NCBI GenBank assembly: GCA_910584645.1
Contig: CAJUAU010000033.1
Span: 1-29,388, forward strand
DNA from: an uncultured Eubacterium sp.
GTDB lineage: Bacteria; Bacillota; Clostridia; Lachnospirales; Lachnospiraceae
DNA: 29,388 bases
Direction: 5' to 3'
The number at the start of each line of letters is the position of its first letter. The stretch's first letter is position 1. A program made the position numbers and the translations under genes. Shown piece by piece: positions 15,560 to 23,410 of this stretch. The notes under the pieces were generated by a model. It was not told where the DNA came from, did not search any database, and saw only the letters and a list, made by a program, of their open reading frames with translations.

Positions 15560-18500
15560 ATGAAGAAACTTTTTAACGACAGATGGAGTTTTAACAAATT
15601 TCCCCTGGATACACCAATGGCTGATATTTACCGTTCTTCTGGCTGGGAACCGGTAGATATTCCCCACGACTGGATGATCTACAACACGGAAAATCTATAT
15701 GAAGAGGCGGTAAGCTGTTATAAAAAAATCTTTTCCAGAGAAGAGCTCACCACTTCTGGTGATGACAAGATCTGGCTGGTATTTGAAGGGGTTTATATGG
15801 ATACTTCGGTATTTCTAAACGAAAAACCGATCTTTACCTGGAAAAACGGATACTCCGAATTTATTATAGATATCACGGACCTGCTGACAGAAGGCAGCAA
15901 TGAACTTCTGGTACGCAATGAATACCATCTTCCCAACAGCCGCTGGTACCCAGGTTCTGGAATATACAGGGATGTCTGGCTGATCACCAGCCCACCCGCA
16001 CATTTTATACATAATGGCACCTACCTTTCTACCAGACAGCTTGGAAAAACCTGGGAAGTATTTATGGACGCAGAAGTAGTATTTGAACATCTTTCCGGTG
16101 AAAAAAGAGGTACAATCCGGCATACCATAACCGATGCCCAGGGGAATGAGATTCTTACCCATGAAAATACTATCCAGCTTTCTGACACAGTCCAGACAAA
16201 TAAACAGGTAATGACGCTGATCGACCCCCAGCTCTGGGATACCCGCTCCCCCTATCTCTATACCATTATATCTGAACTTTTCATTGATGGGGAACGAATG
16301 GATTCCCTGGCACAAAATCTGGGATTCCGCCATATCGAATTCGATGCGGATAAAGGTTTTTTCCTCAATGGAAGATCAGTAAAGATAAACGGAACCTGCG
16401 AACACCACGTTCTGGGATCCCTGGGGTCAGCCATGAACAGAGCAGCACTGAAACGCCAGCTCCTCATCCTGAAAGAAATGGGTGTAAATTCCATCCGCAA
16501 TGCACACAATATGCCGCCAGAGCATATGCTGGAACTCTGTGACGAACTGGGGCTCCTTCTCTACACGGAGAGCTTTGACATGTGGGAGCGCACAAAAACC
16601 GACTATGACTACGGAAATGATTTTAATGAATGGTGGCAGAAGGATCTGGAGAGCTGGGTCCGTCAGGACCGCAACCATCCCTGCGTCTTTATCTGGGGCC
16701 TGGGAAATGAGATTTACGACACTCATTTTGACCGGGGACTGGAGATCACCAGAGAACTCCACGAGGCAGTGCGCAGGCTGGACTATAGAAAAAATGCTTT
16801 TACCACCCTGGCCTCCAACTACATCGAATGGGAATCCGCCCAGAGAACGGGTGAAGTGATCGATCTTGTGGGTTATAATTATCTTGACAAATGCTACGAT
16901 GAGCACCATGAAAAATATCCAGACTGGAAAATATTTGGCAGCGAAACCGGCGCCACTGTTCAGAGCCGGGGAATTTATCATTTCCCTCTGTCAAACCGTC
17001 TCCTGACCTTTGATGACCTGCAGTGCTCCGCCCTGGGCAACTGCACCACCAACTGGGGCGCCAGAAACTCAGAACACACCATTATCGCCCACAGGGACCG
17101 GGAATTCTGTTTTGGACAGTACCTTTGGTCCGGCTTTGATTACCTGGGGGAACCCACGCCATATTTTACCAGAAACTCTTATTTTGGACAGGTTGACACC
17201 GCCGGTTTTAAAAAGGATACTTTCTATATGTATCAGTCTGCATGGACGGATCACAAAACCAGCCCCATGGTTCATATTCTGCCTTACTGGGATTTTAATG
17301 AGGGACAGCTTATCGATGTGCGGATCTATTCCAATGCCCCGAAAGTGGAACTTCTCTATCAGGGAGAAAGCCAGGGGTTCGCAGAAATTGACCACGCCCG
17401 TGGAAAAGTCCTTTCCGGTGACTGGCAGATCCCTTATGAGAAAGGAAATATCGTGGCACTTGCCTACGATGAAGAGGGCAATATCATCGCCAGAGACGAG
17501 CAGTGTTCCTTTGGTGATCCGGTTTCCATCCGGCTCACACCGGATAAACCTGTTCTGAATGCCGATGGAGAAGACCTTATTTTTCTCACCATCGAAACAC
17601 TGGATGAAAACGGAAGCTTCGTCGCCAATGGCAGAAGCCGGATGCACATATCTGTCAGCGGTGCTGGCCGGCTTATCGGATTGGACAACGGCGACAGTTC
17701 TGATCCCGATCCTTACAAGGGCACCAGCAAAAGATTGTTCAGTGGAAAACTGCTGGCTGTCATTGCGGCAAAAACAATACCCGGTGATATTTTCGTCACT
17801 GTAACATCTCCCTCCCTGCCCGATTCACACCTGACGCTGAAAGCTCTTCCACATACATACCGGGAAGGAGTATCCTGCCTGATGGAAAATAAGCCTTTTC
17901 CCTTAAAATACCCTGATGAAATCCCTGTGCGCAGGATAGAATTAAAAAATTCAGGCAGAAACCACTTGGATAAAGATCATAAAACCACCACTGTCACTGC
18001 CTCCATTTACCCGGAAAACGCCACCTGGCGTGACCTGGAATTTAAAGCTGTCACCCTAAACGGAGTGGCAAGCAACGCTGTAAAAATCTCCCATATCAAG
18101 GAAAACAACCAGGCTGAGATCATGGCGGTGGGGGATGGCGAATTCCGTCTCTGCTGCACCTGCAGCAACGGACTGGATCATGTGGAAGTGGTCTCAGAAC
18201 TTGAATTTGAGGTTACGGGTCTGGGAGAAGCCACTGTCAGCCCATACCGTATCGTATCTGCCATCAACTATAATTCCAGCTCTGATGACGGATTGATCCT
18301 GAGTTTTCAGGGCGGTGTGTATATCACAGGTAATAAGCGCACCACCGTAACCTTTGAAAACATAAATTTTGGAGACTACGGTGCCGATGAGATCCATCTC
18401 CCAATCTTTTCTTTCAGCGATGACCTTCCTCTGGAGATCTGGCAGGGAACACCAGGGGAAGAAATTACTGGCCCAGCCGATCCAGGCACGGTTTCCCCCA

Positions 18501-19045
18501 CTGGCGAATGTCTCCTTCGTGAAATCTATCATGCCAAAAGCTGGTACAACCACTACCAGGAGAATATATTCCGGCTGTCAAAACGCCTGAAAGGCATCCA
18601 GGCCATTACAATCGTTGTTTATCCGGAAGTGAAAATGTCCCTGCAGGGCTTCTATTTTACCGAAGTAGAAAAATCCTATGCAAAACTGAATGCCTCCGAC
18701 AGCAGCAATATCACCGGGGATATGTTTACCCTTGACGGGGATGCTGTCCGTAATATCGGAAATAATGTCACTGTGGAATTTGACAATATGCATTTTGGCA
18801 TGGAAGGTCTCCGCAGCATCACCATCCATGGACGTTCCCACATCGAAACAAATACCATTCACGTGCGCTTTGCACCAGCTGACGGAAGTGATGCCATCAT
18901 TAACCAGATCATCGAATTCCCTTACAGTGACAACCCCCAGACACTCACCTTTTCTCTGGATCCTGTATACGGTGACTACAGCCTGAACCTGATCTTCCTC
19001 CCCGGCTGTAAATTTGACCTGGAATGGCTGCAGATCGGCAAATAA
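15560..19045 (+). CDS. Glycoside hydrolase family 2 (beta-galactosidase-like) with long beta-sandwich tail
   Basis: The 1161-residue protein begins MKKLFNDRWSFNK, has no signal peptide and so should act in the cytoplasm on imported oligosaccharides. The N-terminal sugar-binding domain has IPHDWM and W(Y)PGSGIYRDVWL. An Ig-like domain follows (about 175-270), then the TIM barrel (about 278-560) with the acid/base Glu384 in WGLGNEIYD and the nucleophile Glu462 in FGSETGA, 78 residues apart as expected. Next is a DUF4982-like region (about 585-650) and an Ig-like domain (GRLIGLDNGDSSDP, about 660-760). Two repeated beta-sandwich regions end the protein (about 900-1030 and 1040-1160) and resemble CBM6-type or wall-glycan-binding folds. 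Beta-galactosidase is most likely, but GH2 also includes glucuronidases and mannosidases. It starts at ATG 15560 with a weak AGGAAC site. No transporter or other sugar genes adjoin it. Confidence 0.9.
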   Translation: MKKLFNDRWSFNKFPLDTPMADIYRSSGWEPVDIPHDWMIYNTENLYEEAVSCYKKIFSREELTTSGDDKIWLVFEGVYMDTSVFLNEKPIFTWKNGYSEFIIDITDLLTEGSNELLVRNEYHLPNSRWYPGSGIYRDVWLITSPPAHFIHNGTYLSTRQLGKTWEVFMDAEVVFEHLSGEKRGTIRHTITDAQGNEILTHENTIQLSDTVQTNKQVMTLIDPQLWDTRSPYLYTIISELFIDGERMDSLAQNLGFRHIEFDADKGFFLNGRSVKINGTCEHHVLGSLGSAMNRAALKRQLLILKEMGVNSIRNAHNMPPEHMLELCDELGLLLYTESFDMWERTKTDYDYGNDFNEWWQKDLESWVRQDRNHPCVFIWGLGNEIYDTHFDRGLEITRELHEAVRRLDYRKNAFTTLASNYIEWESAQRTGEVIDLVGYNYLDKCYDEHHEKYPDWKIFGSETGATVQSRGIYHFPLSNRLLTFDDLQCSALGNCTTNWGARNSEHTIIAHRDREFCFGQYLWSGFDYLGEPTPYFTRNSYFGQVDTAGFKKDTFYMYQSAWTDHKTSPMVHILPYWDFNEGQLIDVRIYSNAPKVELLYQGESQGFAEIDHARGKVLSGDWQIPYEKGNIVALAYDEEGNIIARDEQCSFGDPVSIRLTPDKPVLNADGEDLIFLTIETLDENGSFVANGRSRMHISVSGAGRLIGLDNGDSSDPDPYKGTSKRLFSGKLLAVIAAKTIPGDIFVTVTSPSLPDSHLTLKALPHTYREGVSCLMENKPFPLKYPDEIPVRRIELKNSGRNHLDKDHKTTTVTASIYPENATWRDLEFKAVTLNGVASNAVKISHIKENNQAEIMAVGDGEFRLCCTCSNGLDHVEVVSELEFEVTGLGEATVSPYRIVSAINYNSSSDDGLILSFQGGVYITGNKRTTVTFENINFGDYGADEIHLPIFSFSDDLPLEIWQGTPGEEITGPADPGTVSPTGECLLREIYHAKSWYNHYQENIFRLSKRLKGIQAITIVVYPEVKMSLQGFYFTEVEKSYAKLNASDSSNITGDMFTLDGDAVRNIGNNVTVEFDNMHFGMEGLRSITIHGRSHIETNTIHVRFAPADGSDAIINQIIEFPYSDNPQTLTFSLDPVYGDYSLNLIFLPGCKFDLEWLQIGK

Positions 19046-19088
19046 ACAGGCAGCCAGGACTACTTGTCCCTTCGCTTTGCAGCCTTCT

Positions 19089-20048
19089 TCAATTGGATTC
19101 TTGCAGAGCGGAGAGATCAAGATACATCTTTTCTTCAAATTCCTTAATATTCTCCGATCTGGCAGCCAGTTTTACCCATCTTGTCAAGCGTTCCATGTCA
19201 GTCTCACGGCAGATCTCTCCCCGTAATTTTTCAGGAATGTCTCCGAGTTCATCCAGGAATTCCAGGACCATGTCAGCTTTTCCCTCGGCTCTTCCTTCCA
19301 TTTTTCCATCCTCATATACTTCCCTTGCATAGGTAATCGATGTCATATACCTCGCCTCCGTTTCCTGGTTTCTCTTTACTTCCTCCACACGCTTTCTGAT
19401 CTGTTTCACTTCCGGGCTTTCCACCGGCGCATTGTGGTCTGATACATACCGCAGAAATTCTGCCAGAAGCCCGTCTCTTTCCGTTTCTTCCCTCCCCGCA
19501 GTATTCAAGAAAATCTTCACCGCGCCGTCGTGCAGTTTCAGTCCCGGCAGTTCTGTACAGGTATTTTCAAATGTATAACAAAGCTTTCCTTCCCCAAACA
19601 GATCAAAGGTACAAATGAAAATCAGAATGCTGTCGCACAGCTTATTGTAATCGATCTCTCCCGCCGGCAGCATCTGCACATCCATCATCCCTTGATAGTG
19701 GCGGCTCCTCTTCGGCAGGTTGTACCGGTTTCTCGTCTGCATCTCCACACTGTAGCAGGTGCTTTCATCATCACGGAAATATACATCCAGACGGATTCCT
19801 TTGTATCTGTGGTATCCTGTCCCAGCTTCCACCTGCTGTTCTTTGTTCACATACGCCACACGGCTGACCGGGCGTCCCAGAATGATCTCCAGCACCATGC
19901 GACAGGTCTCTTCATCCCGCATGACCTCCCCAAACAGGAAACCGTCGGAAAGATCCAGCTCCGACAGGGGCGCTGTCCCCGCAAAAAATTGTTCCTGCTG
20001 AGAGGATCCTTTCTCCTGTTTCATCTCCTTTTGTTTTCTTTTTCCCAT
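19089..20048 (-). CDS. Rpn-family PD-(D/E)XK nuclease / putative transposase-like protein
   Basis: The 319-residue protein has the Rpn/PDDEXK_2 layout: an N-terminal LSDGFLFGEVMRDEE segment, followed by a nuclease core with Asp88 in RLDVYFRDD and Glu102-x-Gln104 in VEMQTRN. Further motifs are ILIFICTFDLF and the C-terminal EVYEDGKMEGRAEGKADMVLE typical of these proteins. Rpn proteins in E. coli are DNA endonucleases that promote recombination; members are abundant in Lachnospiraceae and often annotated as transposases. No terminal inverted repeats surround this copy, so I do not call a mobile element. ATG 20048 is preceded by GGGAGG. It converges with the GH2 gene, 43 bp from its stop. Confidence 0.88.
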   Translation of the reverse strand: MGKRKQKEMKQEKGSSQQEQFFAGTAPLSELDLSDGFLFGEVMRDEETCRMVLEIILGRPVSRVAYVNKEQQVEAGTGYHRYKGIRLDVYFRDDESTCYSVEMQTRNRYNLPKRSRHYQGMMDVQMLPAGEIDYNKLCDSILIFICTFDLFGEGKLCYTFENTCTELPGLKLHDGAVKIFLNTAGREETERDGLLAEFLRYVSDHNAPVESPEVKQIRKRVEEVKRNQETEARYMTSITYAREVYEDGKMEGRAEGKADMVLEFLDELGDIPEKLRGEICRETDMERLTRWVKLAARSENIKEFEEKMYLDLSALQESN

Positions 20049-20249
20049 CCATTTTCCTCCCTTTTACAGAGCAGAAATGAACCGGACTGCTGTACTAATT
20101 CCAAATCTCCACTCTGCTTACTGTTCTTTTATTTGAATTAAGCAAAGACTTCGATTCGGAATTTTACATACGATGATACCGCTGAAAACGGCATACTCAT
20201 TTAGAAAATACTATTGTATTTAGAATTCTTAGAAATTTTGCTTTTTACT

Positions 20250-20278
20250 AGTATAGCATTATTTACTAAAAAGTGCAA
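20250..20278 (-). promoter_or_regulatory. Promoter of the Rpn-type gene
   Basis: The minus strand shows TTGCAC (20278-20273), 17 bp, then TATACT (20255-20250). This predicts an AT-rich untranslated leader of about 195 nt. Apart from this promoter I see nothing structured in the 336-bp gap 20049-20384; no clear terminator for the CapA-like gene is visible there. Confidence 0.6.
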
Positions 20279-20384
20279 GAGGACTTTTATAAATTTTAAC
20301 CCGAAATAAAACAGCTTAGTTCTATAGGCTGATTACTGGTATACACCACCTGGCTCAACGTGTCCCCAGCTAATCTTAGATTTA

Positions 20385-21500
20385 TTATTTCGTATACAAT
20401 GAATCTGTCAGCTCTCCCTTTTTATTTTTCAGGGTAAGTCCCATCGGCAGACACATTTTATCCAGCTTATTCAGGATACGTGTCCTTTTCTTGCCTTTTG
20501 CGGGCGCTGGCTGGTAGTTATTGATCCCATCGGTGGAAGACACCGAACAGGGAATGATCTTCACGGTCCCCTTACCTTTTTTCATCTTTCGCTTTTCAAA
20601 TACAAAGGTCTGCTGAAAGATCATGGTATCTTTATCCGGCGGATTAGTATTACCACCGAAGCAGAAATTACCAAGACTGTAAACAATATAGACACCCTTG
20701 TACTTTTCAATTCCCTGAAGATTGTGGGGATGATGCCCCAGCACCAGATCCGCCCCCCTGTCCACAGCATAACGGGCGATACTTTTCTGCTCTGCCGAAA
20801 CAGAATAGACATGTTCAATACCTGCATGCATACTTACAATACAGAGATCCGCCCTCTGTTTTTTTAACTTCTCCATCCCGTCTGCGACCAGCTTCTTGAC
20901 GGAACTGATATTTTCCAGACCATTCACCGATATCATGCCGATCTTTTTATCTTTTACTTTATAAATCCCCACTTTTGAGTATGAGGAATAGATCACGCCA
21001 GCCTTGCGAAAACACTGGATCGTATCAGTATAACTTCCACTTCCGAAATCACGGCAATGATTGTTAGCAAAGGCAGCTGCTTCGACGGAACCTTCCTTTA
21101 GGATCTTAACATAGCCAGGGTTTCCCCTGAAAGCATATTTCTTTGGTTCTCTCGTTGTCCGTTTTGTCAGTGTTCCCTCAAAGTTAACCAGAGTAAGGTC
21201 ATCCCGCTCAAAAATCTTTTTTACTTTTTTAAAAAAATAATCTGGGGCCTTCTTTCGCTTTACTGCATAGAAGTTCACAGAAGAAGGGGAACTCTGATCC
21301 GACCCAAAGGTACAGTCGCCGGCTGCACTGATGGTAATCTCCGTCTCTTTTTGCCGCTCCTCTTCTTTCTTCACCGCCCTCTCCCGTCTGGCCGCGGCAG
21401 AGCAGGCCGGAGCCGGGGACGATGGCAGACATAAAATGAATGCCTGAACCATCAGCAGACTGATCCGCACAAAACATTTTACTCTTTTGAATTTTTTCAT
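20385..21500 (-). CDS. Secreted CapA-family (PGA-synthesis-like) protein
   Basis: I start this 371-residue protein at ATG 21500 (MKKFKRVKC) because GAGGAG lies just upstream and a signal peptide follows (ISLLMVQAFILCLPSS, cleavage near ACSAA). The frame stays open to 21686, but that would bury the repeats and the promoter. Residues about 55-330 match the CapA fold, a metallophosphoesterase-like domain: AAGDCTFGSD, LVNFEGTLT, ANNHCRDFG, SMHAGIEH, LGHHPHNLQGIE and YSLGNFCFGG. CapA supports poly-gamma-glutamate polymer export in Bacillus; stand-alone members have unproven roles at the wall. No capB or capC is present. It is divergent from the LytTR-FHA regulator, and the shared gap carries three 21-bp repeats, suggesting co-regulation. 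Confidence 0.85.
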   Translation of the reverse strand: MKKFKRVKCFVRISLLMVQAFILCLPSSPAPACSAAARRERAVKKEEERQKETEITISAAGDCTFGSDQSSPSSVNFYAVKRKKAPDYFFKKVKKIFERDDLTLVNFEGTLTKRTTREPKKYAFRGNPGYVKILKEGSVEAAAFANNHCRDFGSGSYTDTIQCFRKAGVIYSSYSKVGIYKVKDKKIGMISVNGLENISSVKKLVADGMEKLKKQRADLCIVSMHAGIEHVYSVSAEQKSIARYAVDRGADLVLGHHPHNLQGIEKYKGVYIVYSLGNFCFGGNTNPPDKDTMIFQQTFVFEKRKMKKGKGTVKIIPCSVSSTDGINNYQPAPAKGKKRTRILNKLDKMCLPMGLTLKNKKGELTDSLYTK

Positions 21501-21531
21501 TGTTCTTATCTCCTCGTATATTATCATCATC

Positions 21532-21560
21532 ATTCTAAAACATTTTCGGTGATCCGTAAA
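21532..21560 (-). promoter_or_regulatory. Candidate promoter of the CapA-like gene
   Basis: The minus strand reads TTTACG (21560-21555), 17 bp, then TAGAAT (21537-21532). The same TAGAAT -10 sequence occurs at the second BspA-type gene, which also has 21-bp repeats upstream. Confidence 0.5.
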
Positions 21561-21602
21561 GGATATATTTTCCCAATGGCCTCCTGCATACAAAACCCAC
21601 AT

Positions 21603-21665
21603 TCTGTAATATTTAAATCTATTCATGTAATAGTTAAGCCATTTGATGTAAGAATTAATGCCAGC
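21603..21665. promoter_or_regulatory. Three direct repeats with 21-bp period, candidate LytTR operator
   Basis: Units begin at 21603, 21624 and 21645 and read TCTGTAATATTTAA, CATGTAATAGTTAA and GATGTAAGAATTAA, sharing TGTAA-n-A-n-TTAA. The 21-bp step is two helical turns, the spacing used by LytTR regulators such as AgrA (9-bp repeats with about 12-bp gaps). ATAGTTAAG at 21630-21638 fits the AgrA half-site consensus at eight of nine positions. The array lies between the divergent CapA-like and LytTR-FHA genes, 8 bp upstream of the -35 of the latter. The last unit's 14-bp core recurs exactly at 29269 and 29290. Confidence 0.75.
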
Positions 21666-21672
21666 ATTTACC

Positions 21673-21701
21673 TTTTCAAAATTCACAGGTAAGGTTATAA
21701 T
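21673..21701 (+). promoter_or_regulatory. Candidate promoter of the LytTR-FHA / FHA / kinase operon
   Basis: TTTTCA (21673-21678), 17 bp and TATAAT (21696-21701) lie 87 bp before the ATG at 21788. The weak -35 directly downstream of the 21-bp repeats suggests activation by the repeat-binding protein. Confidence 0.6.
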
Positions 21702-21787
21702 ATATGAGATGGTTTCGGTTCAGAAAATAAACGGTATGCAGCACTGAAACTATTAGACATACAAAGAATAAATCAATGGAGTGACTT

Positions 21788-22849
21788 ATGATAACAATAG
21801 GAATATGCGATAATGATCCTGTATTTTCAGATAATCTGTACGATATTATCTGGCATGCCATCTCCCCGACTGATGAATGCGATATCCATATTTTCCGAAA
21901 TGGCAGGGAAATTATAGAGACAATTGAAAATAAAACCTTTAACTGTCAGCTTTTATTCATGGATATTTTAATGGATGGCGGAACAGGCTTCGAGACAGCG
22001 CAATATATCTGTGAACATATTTCCCATATTGACCTGATTTTTGTCACAGCCTCGGAAACACATGTTTTTGAGTGCTATCATTACCATGCTTTTGCCTATT
22101 TATTGAAACCGGTCACTGAAAATGACATTACGTCAGAATTAAGGAGATATTTTCAAAACCTGAGCCACTCTGCAAAATATCTTCCTATCACCTATCAGCA
22201 CCATACCTGGCAGATTCCCATTGACTCCATCCTGTATATCGAAAGTAATCTGCGGAAAATAGCAATTCATACCTACCAGACAACATATTACTGTTATCAA
22301 AAATTAAGTGAAATGGCGGAGCAGCTCAAAGGCGACGGCTTTGTCCGCTGTCATCAGAGTTACCTGTTTGCCCTCAATAAAGTAACACATTACAGCAGCA
22401 CCCATGTATACATACAAGACATACAGCTTCCGATCAGCAACCGGTACCAGACTTCTGTACGGGAGTTACTTTCCCAATCCAACATGGAAAAGGGCACAAA
22501 CCTTTCACCCCCTGTCAGTCTCAATCAGGCGCAGATCAAGTGTGGGGCGCTCATCTGCATACGGGGCACTTATCTTGGTTCCATTATCCGGATTCATCCG
22601 GAACAGGAAATCATCATCGGCCGTGACGGAAACATAGCGGATCTGGTGATCAATCTTCCCCTTGCCAGCCGCCGCCATTGCACTCTTACATATCATTGTG
22701 ATATAATGAAATACGAAGTAAGGGACTTTTCATCCAACGGTACTTTTGTTGACGGGGACAAACGATTATTAAAAAATGAGACGTATCTCTTGAAGCCTGG
22801 CAGTGAAATCTGTTTCGGGGACAAGGATACCGTATACAAATTAGGATAA
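21788..22849 (+). CDS. Response regulator with REC-LytTR-FHA architecture
   Basis: The 353-residue protein has three domains. Residues 1-120 are a receiver with the acidic pocket (ICDNDP, Asp8 and Asp10), phospho-acceptor Asp59 (LLFMDILMDGG), Thr87 and Lys107 (YLLKPVT), so it looks competent. Residues 133-230 are a LytTR DNA-binding domain (IDSILYIESNLRKIAIHT, GDGFVRCHQSYLFALNKV, QLPISNRY). Residues 252-350 are an FHA domain (IIIGRDG, SRRHCTL, DFSSNGTFVDG) that should bind phosphothreonine. A REC-LytTR protein normally ends after LytTR; the FHA fusion links it to Ser/Thr phosphorylation. It is followed by an FHA protein and a Ser/Thr kinase, and no cognate histidine kinase gene is adjacent. 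GGAG precedes the ATG. The 21-bp repeats upstream are its probable target. Confidence 0.92.
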   Translation: MITIGICDNDPVFSDNLYDIIWHAISPTDECDIHIFRNGREIIETIENKTFNCQLLFMDILMDGGTGFETAQYICEHISHIDLIFVTASETHVFECYHYHAFAYLLKPVTENDITSELRRYFQNLSHSAKYLPITYQHHTWQIPIDSILYIESNLRKIAIHTYQTTYYCYQKLSEMAEQLKGDGFVRCHQSYLFALNKVTHYSSTHVYIQDIQLPISNRYQTSVRELLSQSNMEKGTNLSPPVSLNQAQIKCGALICIRGTYLGSIIRIHPEQEIIIGRDGNIADLVINLPLASRRHCTLTYHCDIMKYEVRDFSSNGTFVDGDKRLLKNETYLLKPGSEICFGDKDTVYKLG

Positions 22850-22862
22850 ACAGGTGATTCCC

Positions 22863-23399
22863 ATGAACCTTATTAAATGTGAAAACAATCATTTTTATGA
22901 TTCTGAAAAATTTTTGTCCTGTCCGCACTGCGCAAATAAAGTTGCAGAACCAACAGTCAGGGACATCCTTGGAGAAGAACAGAAAGCCGTCTGTACAGAT
23001 CCGCCGGAGATGTACACAGCCTTGGATCCTTCAAAAATCACTACAAAAAAAACCGTCGGCTGGCTGGTATGTATCAGCGGCAATATGCTCGGAGAAAGCT
23101 TTATCCTCCGTGAAGGCGACAACCGCATCGGCCGGGCTGCCAGTATGGACGTTTCTCTTGCTTATGAACCCACTGTTTCAAGAGACCGCCATGCCATCAT
23201 TACTTACGATTCTGCCCACAATTCTTTCGTTCTCCGCACTTCCGAACACGAAGGGCAGATATTGTGCAATAACAAAATAATAAAAAATAGAAAAACCATA
23301 AAAAACCGTGACATAATAACTCTAGGTGATTGTTCCCTTCTTTTTGTTGCCCTCTGCGGTGCTGACTTCCGCTGGGGAGAAAATCAGACGACACAATAG
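22863..23399 (+). CDS. FHA-domain protein with N-terminal zinc-ribbon-like motif
   Basis: I start at ATG 22863 because AGGTGA (22852-22857) is well spaced; a GTG at 22854 in the same frame would lie within that site. The 178-residue protein opens with MNLIKCENNHFY and CPHC (Cys6, His10, Cys20, Cys23), a likely metal-binding knuckle. Residues about 66-163 form an FHA domain: GWLVCISGNMLGESFIL, NRIGRAASMDV and VSRDRHAII with the phosphothreonine-binding Arg and Ser. The opening G-L-C-I-G-LG pattern matches the FHA of the preceding regulator, so the two FHA domains look like paralogues. It is 13 bp after the regulator and its TAG overlaps the kinase's ribosome-binding site. It probably acts as an adaptor or substrate of the kinase; this is inference. 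Confidence 0.88.
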   Translation: MNLIKCENNHFYDSEKFLSCPHCANKVAEPTVRDILGEEQKAVCTDPPEMYTALDPSKITTKKTVGWLVCISGNMLGESFILREGDNRIGRAASMDVSLAYEPTVSRDRHAIITYDSAHNSFVLRTSEHEGQILCNNKIIKNRKTIKNRDIITLGDCSLLFVALCGADFRWGENQTTQ

Positions 23400-23410
23400 G
23401 AGGACTTTCT

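Noticed and set aside
19089..20048. Insertion sequence around the Rpn-type gene
   Set aside because: No terminal inverted repeats or target-site duplication are visible on either side, and the protein is a PD-(D/E)XK nuclease, not a DDE transposase.
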